A DNA stretch of 64,000 nt from an uncultured Gemmiger sp. (GCF_934561205.1 NZ_CAKTFU010000006.1:62001-126000), one strand, 5' to 3'; counted from the first letter of the stretch, positions 34,916 to 42,430 are shown. The notes: generated by a model not told the origin, from the letters alone. A program made the numbers and translations.

Positions 34916-35710
34916 TTAGGACAGCAGCATACGGTCGTTGTCCAGGCTGCCGCCGCTGACCTGCTCAAACCGCTGCAGCAGGTCGCTGACCTGCAGGTTG
35001 GCTTTTTCTTCGCCGCGCACATCGTAAATGACGTGGCCCTCGTGCATCATGATCAGGCGGTTGCCGTACTTGATGGCGTCCTTCATATTGTGGGTGATCA
35101 TCAGGGTGGTCAGGTGGTTCTCCTCCACGATCTTCTGGGAAAGCTCCAGCACCTTGGCGGCGGTCTTGGGGTCCAGCGCGGCGGTGTGCTCGTCCAGCAG
35201 CAGCAGCTTGGGGCGCTTGAGCGTTGCCATCAGCAGGGTCACGGCCTGGCGCTGTCCGCCCGAAAGCAAGCCGACCTTGCTGGTCATGCGGTTTTCCAGC
35301 CCTAAATCCAAGGTTTTCAGCAGCTCGTAGTATTCGTCGTGCTCCTTTTTGGTGATGCCGATGCGCAGCGTGCGCTTGGCACCGCGCCGGGCAGCCAGCG
35401 CCAGGTTTTCGTCAATTTGCATGGTGGCGGCGGTGCCCATCATGGGGTCCTGGAACACGCGGCCGATGTACTGCGCGCGCTTATGCTCCGGCAGGCGGGT
35501 GATGTCCTGCCCGTCCACGAGGATCTTACCCATATCGATGGGCCACACACCGGCAATGGCGTTCAGCATGGTGGACTTGCCCGCGCCGTTGCCGCCGATG
35601 ACGGTGACAAAATCGCCGTCCTGCAGGGTCAGCTCCAGCCCGCGCAGGGCAACCTTCTCGTTGACGGTGCCGGCGTTAAAGGTCTTGTAAACGTTTTTGA
35701 TCTCAAGCAT
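34916..35710 (-). CDS. ABC transporter ATPase (TrpZ-like)
   Basis: This 264-residue ATPase has Walker A GGNGAGKST, signature LSGGQRQAVTLLMA, and Walker B LLLLDEHTAALD with His instead of Pro, a feature of this COG1101-type family. It powers uptake with the permease and lipoprotein encoded just upstream; its start overlaps the permease stop by eight bases. The start is ATG 35710, with GGGAGAAG upstream. Related systems are called TrpXYZ and thought to import tryptophan or other aromatic compounds. Confidence 0.88.
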   Translation of the reverse strand: MLEIKNVYKTFNAGTVNEKVALRGLELTLQDGDFVTVIGGNGAGKSTMLNAIAGVWPIDMGKILVDGQDITRLPEHKRAQYIGRVFQDPMMGTAATMQIDENLALAARRGAKRTLRIGITKKEHDEYYELLKTLDLGLENRMTSKVGLLSGGQRQAVTLLMATLKRPKLLLLDEHTAALDPKTAAKVLELSQKIVEENHLTTLMITHNMKDAIKYGNRLIMMHEGHVIYDVRGEEKANLQVSDLLQRFEQVSGGSLDNDRMLLS

Positions 35711-36650
35711 GGTGCTTCTCCCCTTTCTTGACAGCGGGCTTGGTGAAATACTTGCCCTTCCAGTACGGAATGGCAAGGAAGGCAGCCACTACCAAGGCGG
35801 TCAGCAGCTTGAGGTCGTCGGTGGAAAGCCCCAGACGCAGTACGAAGTTCATGACAATATAGTAGATGATGGCACCGATGATGGACGCCAGCAGCTTGAG
35901 GGCAAAGTTGCGGAACACGCGGCTGAAGATGACCTCGCCGATGATGACGGCGGCCAGGCCGATGACGATGGCGCCGCGTCCCATATTGATGTCGGAGAAT
36001 CCCTGATACTGTGCCAGCAGACCGCCGGACAGCGCAACCAGACCGTTGGAGATCATAAGTCCCAGAACGGTGGCAACGTTGGTGTTGATGCCCTGTGCGC
36101 GCGCCATATGGCGGTTGGCACCGGTTGCACGCAGGGCGCAGCCCATCTCGGTGCCGAAAAACCAGTACAGAGCGGCGATGGTCACAAGGCAGAAAACCAC
36201 CAGAATCAAAATGGGGTTGTGCAGAACCGGATCGCGCACATAGCGCCCGGAAACCAGCAGGTCATATTTGTCTACACTGATGGGCAGGTTGGCCTTGCCG
36301 CCGCCGGTACCCGTACCCATGATGCGCAGGTTGACCGAGTACAGCGCCAGCTGGGTCAGGATGCCGGCCAGAATTGCGGGGATGCCGCAGGCGGTGTGGA
36401 AAAGCCCTGTCACAAGCCCCGCCAGCATACCGGCGGCGGTGGCGGCGACCAGCGCCAAGCCCACGGGCACGCCGTTGAGCACCAGCACGACACAGACCGC
36501 ACCGCCGGTACCCAAGGAACCGTCCACGGTCAGATCGGCAACGTCCAGAATACGGTAGGTCAGATACACGCCGATGGCCATAATGCCCCAGATAAGCCCC
36601 TGGGCCACGGCACCGGGCATGGAATTGATCAGGGAAGTAAGGAAAGACAT
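35703..36650 (-). CDS. ABC transporter permease (TrpY-like)
   Basis: This 315-residue permease with about nine membrane helices belongs to the COG4120-type family, related to BPD_transp_2 permeases. Conserved segments are GLIWGIMAIGVYLTYRILD, ADLTVDGSLGTGGAV and CALRATGANRHMARAQGIN, the coupling loop. ATG 36650 is preferred over the longer frame. It forms the channel for the adjacent binding protein. Confidence 0.88.
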   Translation of the reverse strand: MSFLTSLINSMPGAVAQGLIWGIMAIGVYLTYRILDVADLTVDGSLGTGGAVCVVLVLNGVPVGLALVAATAAGMLAGLVTGLFHTACGIPAILAGILTQLALYSVNLRIMGTGTGGGKANLPISVDKYDLLVSGRYVRDPVLHNPILILVVFCLVTIAALYWFFGTEMGCALRATGANRHMARAQGINTNVATVLGLMISNGLVALSGGLLAQYQGFSDINMGRGAIVIGLAAVIIGEVIFSRVFRNFALKLLASIIGAIIYYIVMNFVLRLGLSTDDLKLLTALVVAAFLAIPYWKGKYFTKPAVKKGEKHHA

Positions 36651-36747
36651 AATAAAACTCCTCTGCGTTGTTTTTGGGAAGCACCAAAACAGCGGGCAAA
36701 GCGCTGTGCGCACTTTTCCCGCTGTTATGGGTGATGTGTCAGACCGA

Positions 36748-37752
36748 TCAGCCGATGGCTGTGTAATCGTCGGGAATGGTCAGACCCAGCGCCTCACAGT
36801 TGGCGGCATTGTACTTTTTGGTGACATTGGGGGCGTACTGAACCGGCATGGCGGAAACGTCCGCGCCCTCGGTCAGAATCTTAACGGCCATCTCGCCGGT
36901 GGCGTAGCCAAGGTCGTAGTAGCTGATGGACAGGGTGGCAACGCCGCAGCCGCTGCAGATGCCCTCCTCGCCGGCAACGACGGGAACCTTGGCGGGCAGC
37001 ACCACGTTGGCGATGGCCTCGGTGTTGGAGGCGGCGGTGTTGTCGGTGGGGATGTAGATGACGTCGGAGGCGTCAGCAGCAGTCTGGGACACCGAGGTAA
37101 CGTCGTTGGTGTCGGTGAAGGCGTAGCGGCTTACGGTGAAGCCCATGTCGGTCAGGTAGCCCTCCATAACATCGCACTGGTATACCGAGTTCGGCTCGGC
37201 GCTGCAGTACAAAAGACCCACGTTTTTGGCGTCGGGGAACAGCTCCTGGATCATGGCTGCCTGCTGATCCAGCGGGGCCAGATCGGAGGTGCCGGAGATG
37301 TTGTTGCCGACGGTGCCTGTCCAGTCGGAGATATCCAGCGCGGTGGCGTAGTCGGTGACCGAGGTGCCCAGCACGGGGATGGTGGCGGTGGCCTGCGCGG
37401 CTGCCTGCAGGGGTGCGGTGGCGTTGGCCATGATCAGGTCAACGTTATTGGAAACAAAGCCGTTTACGATGGTGGCGCAGTTGGCGGAATCACCGGAGGC
37501 GTTCTGCTCGTCAAACTTGACAGCGTCGCCCAGCTTGGCAGTCAGAGCGTCCTTAAAGCCCTGCGTGGCGGCGTCCAGCGCCTCGTGCTGCACCAGCTGG
37601 CAGATGCCGACGGTGTAGGTCTTGGCGGCCGCGCTGTCCGCCGCAGAAGCAGCGGCGGAGGAAGCAGGGGCAGACGAGGACGCGGCACCGCCGCATCCGG
37701 CAAGGGCGGCAGCCATTGCGGCGGCCATGGCAACGGAAACGATTTTTTTCAT
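36748..37752 (-). CDS. ABC transporter substrate-binding lipoprotein (TrpX-like)
   Basis: This 334-residue lipoprotein has signal peptide MKKIVSVAMAAAMAAALAGC with lipobox LAGC, a Ser/Ala-rich linker and a COG2984-type binding domain (VGICQLVQHEALDAATQGF, LIMANATAPLQAA, IPVLGTSVTDY, DAKNVGLLYCSAEPNS). It is first in a three-gene operon. Family relatives bind tryptophan, tyrosine or other small molecules; the ligand here is not known. The promoter upstream carries tandem repeats that may be an operator. Confidence 0.88.
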   Translation of the reverse strand: MKKIVSVAMAAAMAAALAGCGGAASSSAPASSAAASAADSAAAKTYTVGICQLVQHEALDAATQGFKDALTAKLGDAVKFDEQNASGDSANCATIVNGFVSNNVDLIMANATAPLQAAAQATATIPVLGTSVTDYATALDISDWTGTVGNNISGTSDLAPLDQQAAMIQELFPDAKNVGLLYCSAEPNSVYQCDVMEGYLTDMGFTVSRYAFTDTNDVTSVSQTAADASDVIYIPTDNTAASNTEAIANVVLPAKVPVVAGEEGICSGCGVATLSISYYDLGYATGEMAVKILTEGADVSAMPVQYAPNVTKKYNAANCEALGLTIPDDYTAIG

Positions 37753-37844
37753 ATTCTTATCCTCCCAAATTCGGCAGCAGCCTTGGCAGGCGTACCCACT
37801 GTTTGGTGCAGGGGTCCCTCTGTACTGCCGATTTAATGTGTTAA

Positions 37845-37874
37845 AGTATAGCACACTTTAGCACACTAAAGCAA
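37845..37874 (-). promoter_or_regulatory. Promoter with tandem operator-like repeats
   Basis: On the minus strand, TTGCTT (37874-37869) and TATACT (37850-37845) are separated by 18 bp. The spacer holds two direct 10-bp repeats, AGCACACTTT and AGCACACTAA (37850-37869, plus strand), and TTTAG/CTAAA half-sites. A repressor site is likely. Confidence 0.55.
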
Positions 37875-38009
37875 TAGACAATGTGAACAATATGCGGGGC
37901 GTTTGAGAAGAAAATTTTTCTGTATTGACGAAAGGGGGGCAGAGTTAAGAGTGGAGAATTTAGAGTTGAAATTCGGTGTGTCCGCGGTGCGGACACGTTT
38001 TTATACATT

Positions 38010-38166
38010 GCCCGGATGGCTGCGGCGGGCGGCATATATGCCGCCCCTACCAACCAACCCGTAAAATTATCATCACCGTAAAACCGCGGGCGGGGCGTGC
38101 CCCGCCCCTACCCCGCTATTTTTTATTGCCCCGTAGGGCGGGGTGACCCCACCCCGCCGAGGAATT
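38010..38166. repeat. Palindromic repeat locus C
   Basis: Three modules follow one another: GGCGGCATATATGCCGCC, GGGGCGTGCCCC and GGGGTGACCCCACCCC, separated by GTAGGG/CCCTAC edges. It is an inverted homologue of 17454-17596 and contains no gene. Confidence 0.8.
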
Positions 38167-38167
38167 T

Positions 38168-38360
38168 TGCGGCGGGGACGCCCTGTTCGACTCCTCAGCA
38201 GCTCCATAAAAAACGCCCCCCGTGCCGGGGTACGGCACGGGGGGCTCCGAAATCGCTGATGGGTGTCTCCCGCGCCCTCGCAAACAGCCCACCGGGCTGA
38301 TTTGCGCCCCGCTGCGGCGGGAACGGGCTGTTCGACTCCTCAGCAGCTCAACATAAAAAA
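38168..38360. repeat. Direct repeats resembling a tmRNA 3' end
   Basis: Two copies of a 45-bp segment (about 38170-38212 and 38316-38358) share TGTTCGACTCCTCAGCAGC followed by TC and an A-rich run. The first is followed by a GC-rich hairpin at about 38216-38245. TTCGACTCC resembles a T-loop and CAGCTCCA a tmRNA-type acceptor end. They may be decayed attachment scars or a dispersed repeat. Confidence 0.5.
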
Positions 38361-38399
38361 GCAGCCCTATGCCGGGACACGGCATAGGGCTGCTTTTTT
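38355..38399. terminator. Bidirectional terminator at the prophage edge
   Basis: A 19-bp perfect stem (38355-38373 with 38381-38399) with A6 on one side and T6 on the other works in both directions. Confidence 0.9.
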
Positions 38400-38400
38400 A

Positions 38401-38421
38401 TGGAGCTGATGGGAGTCGAAC
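38401..38421 (-). other. Candidate attL (tmRNA 3' end-like)
   Basis: On the minus strand this reads TTCGACTCCCATCAGCTCCA plus the neighbouring G. It aligns with the T-loop (TTCGACT), T-stem and acceptor (CAGCTCC plus A) of a tmRNA gene and is followed by a strong terminator. The rest of the tmRNA is not here, as expected if the prophage split it and the complete gene lies at the far end. Confidence 0.5.
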
Positions 38422-38548
38422 TACTCTCTCCAAATGCAGATGCTGAAAAAACAACGAATTGTCGCAAAATAAAATGGCGAGTGCAAGGCTGTTTTGACGG
38501 CATTTTATGCGGCTACAAGAAAAAGTGTGTACTTTTAGTGTGTACTGG

Positions 38549-39637
38549 TTACCCTGTGAGCCGTGCAAAAATTCCCTGCAAATTGTCCGAGGTACGGTTG
38601 TTGTCGCCCTCCAGGTAATGCGCATATTGACCGTAGGTGTCCATGCTTTTGCTGTGACCAACCAGTTGCTTCAGCTCCCCTGCCGGCAGTTCCTTGGCAA
38701 TGCTCACAAATGTGTGGCGCATCTCGTAAAGGCTCAATTCCGGCATACCGTTGCAGCTTTGGTATTTGCGCCAGCGCCCGTAGTAGGTGTGCATGGATGA
38801 CATAGGAAAGACGTATTCCTGCTTGCCGGTATACTGCTTTTGATCCTCCAAGACTTCCAGCGCGTATTGAGAAAGCACCACTGAGCGCAGGGCATTATCG
38901 TTCTTGCCGCGGGAAATCTTTCCGTGTACGTTGATGGCGCCGTGCAATTCGCAGACGTTACCTTTTATATCTTCCCATCGCAGCCCACGCATCTCGCCCG
39001 GACGCACACCGGTCAGTACCTGAAACCGGTAGTAATTTATGTAATTGTCCTGGCAGAGTTTGTTCCGGTACACCACGGTGTCTGTGGTCATCAACTTTTT
39101 CAGGTTGTCTACGGTCAGCGTGTCACGACCTTCGTATCTGGCCCCGGCGGGAATGGTCATATCGTCCAATTCCAGGGTACTCCAATGGGACTTGCGGCAG
39201 AACTTTGCAAATTGCTTGCAGTAGTTGGCAAAGTTCTGCAGGGTCTTGCGGGAAAGATTTTTCCCGGCTCGGCATCCCTGCGGGTGGGCGTAGGCGTAGT
39301 TAAGGATGTTTTGAAAATCCTGCTCTGTCAAGGCAGACACGGTTTTGCTGCCGAGCTTCGGCAGCAGATGAATCCGACCAAAGGATTCCATCTTGGCGTA
39401 TTCTTCCTCGGACACCAGTCTTTTTTGCTCCAACAGCTTTGCCCAAGCATCTTTTACCTTGATTCGGTCGGTGCCGATCCCCTGCTCTAACCAAGCGTCA
39501 GCCTTACGGTTCGCCTCACGCTGACCGGTGCGACCGGGTTTTGCGCAGGTAAAGGTCTTGCGGATGCCGTTCTTCTGAACGTTGATTTGCCAGCGATGAG
39601 CGGATTCTATCCACGCTGCCGTGTTGGTTCGTTTCAT
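38549..39637 (-). CDS. Tyrosine recombinase / phage integrase
   Basis: This 362-residue integrase has an N-terminal arm-binding and SAM-like core-binding region (about 40-165) and the catalytic domain. Its active-site residues are Arg in TGVRPGEMRGLRW, His and Arg in YEMRHTFVSIA, His in GHSKSMDTYG, and the Tyr nucleophile in TYGQYAHYLEG. ATG 39637 follows AAGGGGG; the longer frame lacks a start. Being next to the candidate attL on the chromosome edge fits its role in integration and excision. Confidence 0.93.
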   Translation of the reverse strand: MKRTNTAAWIESAHRWQINVQKNGIRKTFTCAKPGRTGQREANRKADAWLEQGIGTDRIKVKDAWAKLLEQKRLVSEEEYAKMESFGRIHLLPKLGSKTVSALTEQDFQNILNYAYAHPQGCRAGKNLSRKTLQNFANYCKQFAKFCRKSHWSTLELDDMTIPAGARYEGRDTLTVDNLKKLMTTDTVVYRNKLCQDNYINYYRFQVLTGVRPGEMRGLRWEDIKGNVCELHGAINVHGKISRGKNDNALRSVVLSQYALEVLEDQKQYTGKQEYVFPMSSMHTYYGRWRKYQSCNGMPELSLYEMRHTFVSIAKELPAGELKQLVGHSKSMDTYGQYAHYLEGDNNRTSDNLQGIFARLTG

Positions 39638-39665
39638 GATGATACCCCCTTTTAATAGGTTAGCT

Positions 39666-39695
39666 TTGACAAGTCTGCCCAGAAGGTGGTATAAT
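39666..39695 (+). promoter_or_regulatory. Consensus promoter of a small RNA
   Basis: TTGACA (39666-39671), an 18-bp spacer and TATAAT (39690-39695): both hexamers match the consensus perfectly. No protein gene follows on this strand. Confidence 0.8.
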
Positions 39696-39701
39696 CGCAG
39701 T

Positions 39702-39777
39702 GTTGGTTGTGCGATGTCCATTTTGGGCAAGCCAATTTTCTTGACGCCTCACGGTTGCCGCCGTGGGGCGTTTTTTT
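39702..39777 (+). ncRNA. Candidate prophage small RNA, about 75 nt
   Basis: A consensus promoter is followed about 48 bases later by a strong terminator: arms ACGCC/CACGG (39744-39754) pair with CCGTG/GGCGT (39761-39771), then seven T. The transcript has an inner weak stem (TTGG with CCAA) and no open frame with a ribosome site. It is divergent from the integrase and convergent with the HEPN-type gene, whose stop codon overlaps the T run. Size and placement recall phage antisense RNAs of the C4 type, but this is a hypothesis. Confidence 0.6.
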
Positions 39778-40162
39778 ATTCCCGATAAAAGGTGTCCAGC
39801 TTTTGCAGCACGGGCAGGTATTGCCCGCAGATGTGGGCGGCCACATCGATGGCGGTCTGCTCGTCGTAAACGTGGGAGGTAATATTGCGGGAACGGATGA
39901 CGGCATCCCAAACGTCGGCGTCCTGTATAACACCGGCGGCGTAGGCTTCCTTCAGCACAGCGCGGGGCGAAACCACCGCCAGCACGCTGCCCTGGTCCTC
40001 CAGATATTCCCGCAGGGACTTCCACGCCAACTCAACGGTGAATTCAAACCGCTGGATCAGCCCATCGCGGTACAGCGCATCGTCGGGATCACGGCTGTAC
40101 ACGGCGACTGCCTGCTCCAACTGGGCTACAGCGTGGTGGTAGTTTTCAATCTTTTGCAGCAT
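39776..40162 (-). CDS. HI0074-type nucleotidyltransferase substrate-binding protein (HEPN-like)
   Basis: This all-helical 128-residue protein has the family pattern RFEFTVELAWKSLREYL and, near the end, SRNITSHVYDE, the RNxxxH-type motif of HEPN proteins. It overlaps the nucleotidyltransferase gene by 17 bases. HEPN/MNT pairs act as toxin-antitoxin modules: in the HepT-MntA system the HEPN protein is an RNase and the MNT partner adenylylates it. HI0074-type members are less studied, so a toxin role is inferred. Confidence 0.85.
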   Translation of the reverse strand: MLQKIENYHHAVAQLEQAVAVYSRDPDDALYRDGLIQRFEFTVELAWKSLREYLEDQGSVLAVVSPRAVLKEAYAAGVIQDADVWDAVIRSRNITSHVYDEQTAIDVAAHICGQYLPVLQKLDTFYRE

Positions 40163-40430
40163 ACAAGGTCACTCCATCCTTTTCAATGTTTTGCAAAAAT
40201 GCGGGGTTCATATCATTGCAGATGTGAACGATGTCCAATTTCAGTAGCGTGGGCAGCTCCTCGCAGTCCATCCAGAAGCGCCCGTGGTTTTGCTGCGGCA
40301 TACCGTAAACGGCAAGGTCGATGTCGCTGTTTTCGCGGTTGTCCCCTCTTGCACGGGAACCGAACAATACCAGCCGCCGCGCACCGTATTGCTGTGCCAG
40401 TGCCGCCAGCTGCGTATATAGCTGTTGCAT
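40146..40430 (-). CDS. Minimal nucleotidyltransferase (MNT), HI0073-type
   Basis: This 94-residue protein has the nucleotidyltransferase signature FGSRARGDNRENSDIDLAV, in which GS and DxD bind nucleotide and metal; KLDIVHI may provide the third acidic residue. It is the partner of the downstream HI0074-like gene. The start is ATG 40430, with AGAAAGGAAAGG upstream. The gene is preceded by the GCCCGCC leader hairpin found before other genes of this prophage. Confidence 0.87.
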   Translation of the reverse strand: MQQLYTQLAALAQQYGARRLVLFGSRARGDNRENSDIDLAVYGMPQQNHGRFWMDCEELPTLLKLDIVHICNDMNPAFLQNIEKDGVTLYAAKD

Positions 40431-40440
40431 AGGATGCCCT

Positions 40441-40473
40441 TTCCTTTCTGACCCGGCGGGCGGGCTTGCTTTT
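40441..40473 (-). promoter_or_regulatory. Leader hairpin module, copy 3
   Basis: On the minus strand, AAGCCCGCCCGCCGGGTCAG plus an A-rich ribosome-site region lies just before the MNT start. It resembles 42710-42744 and 43318-43352. Confidence 0.55.
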
Positions 40474-40495
40474 GCACTTAAATGCAACTATGTAC

Positions 40496-41632
40496 TTACT
40501 TTTGATGTTTTAGGCTTTTTGTCCGTTTAATCAGGTCAAGATATTCCGTTTCGGAGATTTTTATAATATTTTGTCCACCTGCGATTAGATTGTCGGCTGT
40601 TCCATTTTTCCGAGCCACTGCCCATTCCGGTAAATGTGAAATGTCCCCTACAACAAGATACACGGTCTTTGTGTTTACCCTTTCCCGCAGGTTAGCACCG
40701 ACATCGGCGAGAAGCCCTTCCAAATATTCACGATCCTGAACGAAATCGCCGGTAAAGGCAAAGTTTATATCAAAAAGAGGTGACCAACTGAAGGTATCAG
40801 CGAGTTCCTGCTTTTGCGCCTTGCGTCGTTCTCTCTCTTGACGCCGGAATTCCACATTGTCGGTACTCAGCTTTTTGATACAGTATTGCAGTAGTTGGTA
40901 AGTTGTTTTGGCGTCATCAAGTGCGCGATGCTTATTACCGGAATCTAAACACAGGCGCATGGAGAGATTTTGTAGACTGTATGACTTATAGGAAATACAG
41001 CGTCGAGCAATATTCAGCGTATCAATATAGGGAAGTGTCGAGATTTCAGGGTGGGTGACTAACGCACGTGAAACAAAAGCCAAATCAAATCGAACATTAT
41101 GACCAACAATGACCTGCCCTTTGATTCGGGCGGCGATTTCAGGAACCACATCCTCCAATGGGGGTGCCTTAAGCAGGGCTGCCTGTGTAATTCCATTTAC
41201 GTTGGTAGAACTCTTAGGTACAGGAATCGTAGGCTGAATTAACGTTGTGTATTCCTCTACAATTTTCCCGTCTTTGATGGTAAGAATGCCAATCTCAATA
41301 AGCTGGTCTTTTTTGGGACTTAAGCCAGTAGTTTCTGTGTCTAATACAATGTAATCAGTTAGATTTTCAAGATCCTGCAAGGAGTCTGGATGAGGTACCA
41401 ATATAGCAGGAAGATTATTTTTGGTGAGCGCGGACTGCAGCATTGACAGAACAGTCTGAAAAAAAGCCAAAATAAAAATATAGGCAATAAAAAAGGAAAA
41501 GAGAGAACAGACAATAATCAACCCAGTGGACGTATGGGATTGTACCCAAGATATGATTCCATATGAGGTTAGCAATCCGGCAATGGCAGCAGATATAATT
41601 TGGGTACCTGTACGGACGACTTTGTTATTCAT
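40496..41632 (-). CDS. Membrane-anchored DnaQ-like 3'-5' exonuclease with BRCT domain
   Basis: This 378-residue protein has two membrane helices at the N-terminus (about 11-29 and 36-60), a DEDDh exonuclease domain and a BRCT domain. The exonuclease motifs are VLDTETTGL at 97-104, VGHNVRFDL at 176-184 and HRALDDAKT at 235-243; all acidic residues are present. The BRCT domain spans about 298-378 (INFAFTGDFVQDREYLEGLL). It would degrade DNA or RNA ends near the membrane. Exonuclease-BRCT pairs exist in DnaQ proteins, but a two-helix anchor is unusual. Lower GC than its neighbours marks it as cargo. GGGGAG precedes the ATG. Confidence 0.85.
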   Translation of the reverse strand: MNNKVVRTGTQIISAAIAGLLTSYGIISWVQSHTSTGLIIVCSLFSFFIAYIFILAFFQTVLSMLQSALTKNNLPAILVPHPDSLQDLENLTDYIVLDTETTGLSPKKDQLIEIGILTIKDGKIVEEYTTLIQPTIPVPKSSTNVNGITQAALLKAPPLEDVVPEIAARIKGQVIVGHNVRFDLAFVSRALVTHPEISTLPYIDTLNIARRCISYKSYSLQNLSMRLCLDSGNKHRALDDAKTTYQLLQYCIKKLSTDNVEFRRQERERRKAQKQELADTFSWSPLFDINFAFTGDFVQDREYLEGLLADVGANLRERVNTKTVYLVVGDISHLPEWAVARKNGTADNLIAGGQNIIKISETEYLDLIKRTKSLKHQK

Positions 41633-41653
41633 AACTAAACTCCCCTACATTGT

Positions 41654-42271
41654 TTATATCCCCCGGCAGAAGCCGACGGCTTTGCCTTCGATGTGGACGG
41701 TGTTCATATCCTCGCCAATAAGGATGATGGAGCTGAACGCCGGGTTTTCGGCGCGCAGTTCCAGGTGGTCCGGGAACACAAAGACCCGCTTGAGGGTGGC
41801 TTCCTCCCCGATGCGGACGGCTGCCACTTCCCCGTTTTCTACTTCGGGCTGGGTGCGTATGGCGACGATATCGCCGTCTTTGATTTTGGGTTCCATACTG
41901 TCGCCCTTGCAGGTCAGGGCGAAATCCGCCCGCCACGCGGCGGGAATGCCGATGCGTGCCTCAATGTTTTGCTCGGCAAGGATGGGGGTGCCGCAGGCGA
42001 TGGCACCGACCAGCGGCACGGTGGACATTTTCGGCAAAGGCTCGAACCCGGCGGGGATGGCGGGGGCGTTTTCTTTCCACCCCATAAGATAAGCGGGGGT
42101 AGTGTTAAGCGCGCTTGCGATGTTCTTCAGAACGTCCACAGGAACCTTCTCAATGTCCCCTTTTTCATATCTGTAAATAGTAGCCGGAGAGACGCCTACC
42201 TTTTCGGCAAGCCTTTCTGCGGACATAGCAATTTCTTTTCTTCGGATTTTAATTAAATCACCAGTAGTCAT
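41654..42271 (-). CDS. Phage CI-type repressor with S24 autocleavage domain
   Basis: This 205-residue repressor has an N-terminal XRE helix-turn-helix (SAERLAEKVGVSPATIYRYEKG). The LexA-like S24 domain has cleavage site AIACGTP, catalytic Ser in CKGDSMEPKI and Lys in ATLKRVFVF. It would keep the prophage silent until RecA-stimulated self-cleavage. The start is ATG 42271, with AGGAGG upstream. It is divergent from the Cro-like gene, with four similar 16-bp operators between them. Confidence 0.93.
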   Translation of the reverse strand: MTTGDLIKIRRKEIAMSAERLAEKVGVSPATIYRYEKGDIEKVPVDVLKNIASALNTTPAYLMGWKENAPAIPAGFEPLPKMSTVPLVGAIACGTPILAEQNIEARIGIPAAWRADFALTCKGDSMEPKIKDGDIVAIRTQPEVENGEVAAVRIGEEATLKRVFVFPDHLELRAENPAFSSIILIGEDMNTVHIEGKAVGFCRGI

Positions 42272-42304
42272 AATGCCACCTCCTATCACAATAATATAAT
42301 GAAA

Positions 42305-42320
42305 CTTGCAAAAATGCAAT
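42305..42320. promoter_or_regulatory. CI/Cro operator 1
   Basis: CTTGCA, four bases, TGCAAT: an imperfect 16-bp dyad upstream of the repressor gene. Confidence 0.7.
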
Positions 42321-42336
42321 ACTCACAGAAAAAATA

Positions 42337-42352
42337 TTTGCAAAATTGCAAG
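42337..42352. promoter_or_regulatory. CI/Cro operator 2
   Basis: TTTGCA, four bases, TGCAAG: a 16-bp dyad of the same pattern. Confidence 0.7.
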
Positions 42353-42360
42353 GAAAGGTA

Positions 42361-42389
42361 TTGACTTGCATTTATGCGAGTGGTATTAT
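42361..42389 (+). promoter_or_regulatory. Early rightward promoter
   Basis: TTGACT (42361-42366), a 17-bp spacer and TATTAT (42384-42389). Operator 3 lies inside the spacer, so bound repressor would block RNA polymerase. Confidence 0.75.
42365..42380. promoter_or_regulatory. CI/Cro operator 3
   Basis: CTTGCA, four bases, TGCGAG: a 16-bp dyad overlapping the early promoter. Confidence 0.8.
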
Positions 42390-42398
42390 AATCATGAA

Positions 42399-42414
42399 CT
42401 CGCAAATATGCAAG
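42399..42414. promoter_or_regulatory. CI/Cro operator 4
   Basis: CTCGCA, four bases, TGCAAG: a dyad just downstream of the early promoter and before the Cro start. Confidence 0.8.
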
Positions 42415-42430
42415 AATTGAGGTGAACGAA

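Noticed and set aside
37753..37844. T-box leader before the TrpXYZ-like operon
   Set aside because: A GTGGGTACGCC stretch slightly resembles the T-box core, but there is no specifier loop or terminator/antiterminator pair.
38116..38385. 89-codon minus-strand frame at the prophage edge
   Set aside because: It is made entirely of the repeat and terminator hairpins and has no ribosome site.
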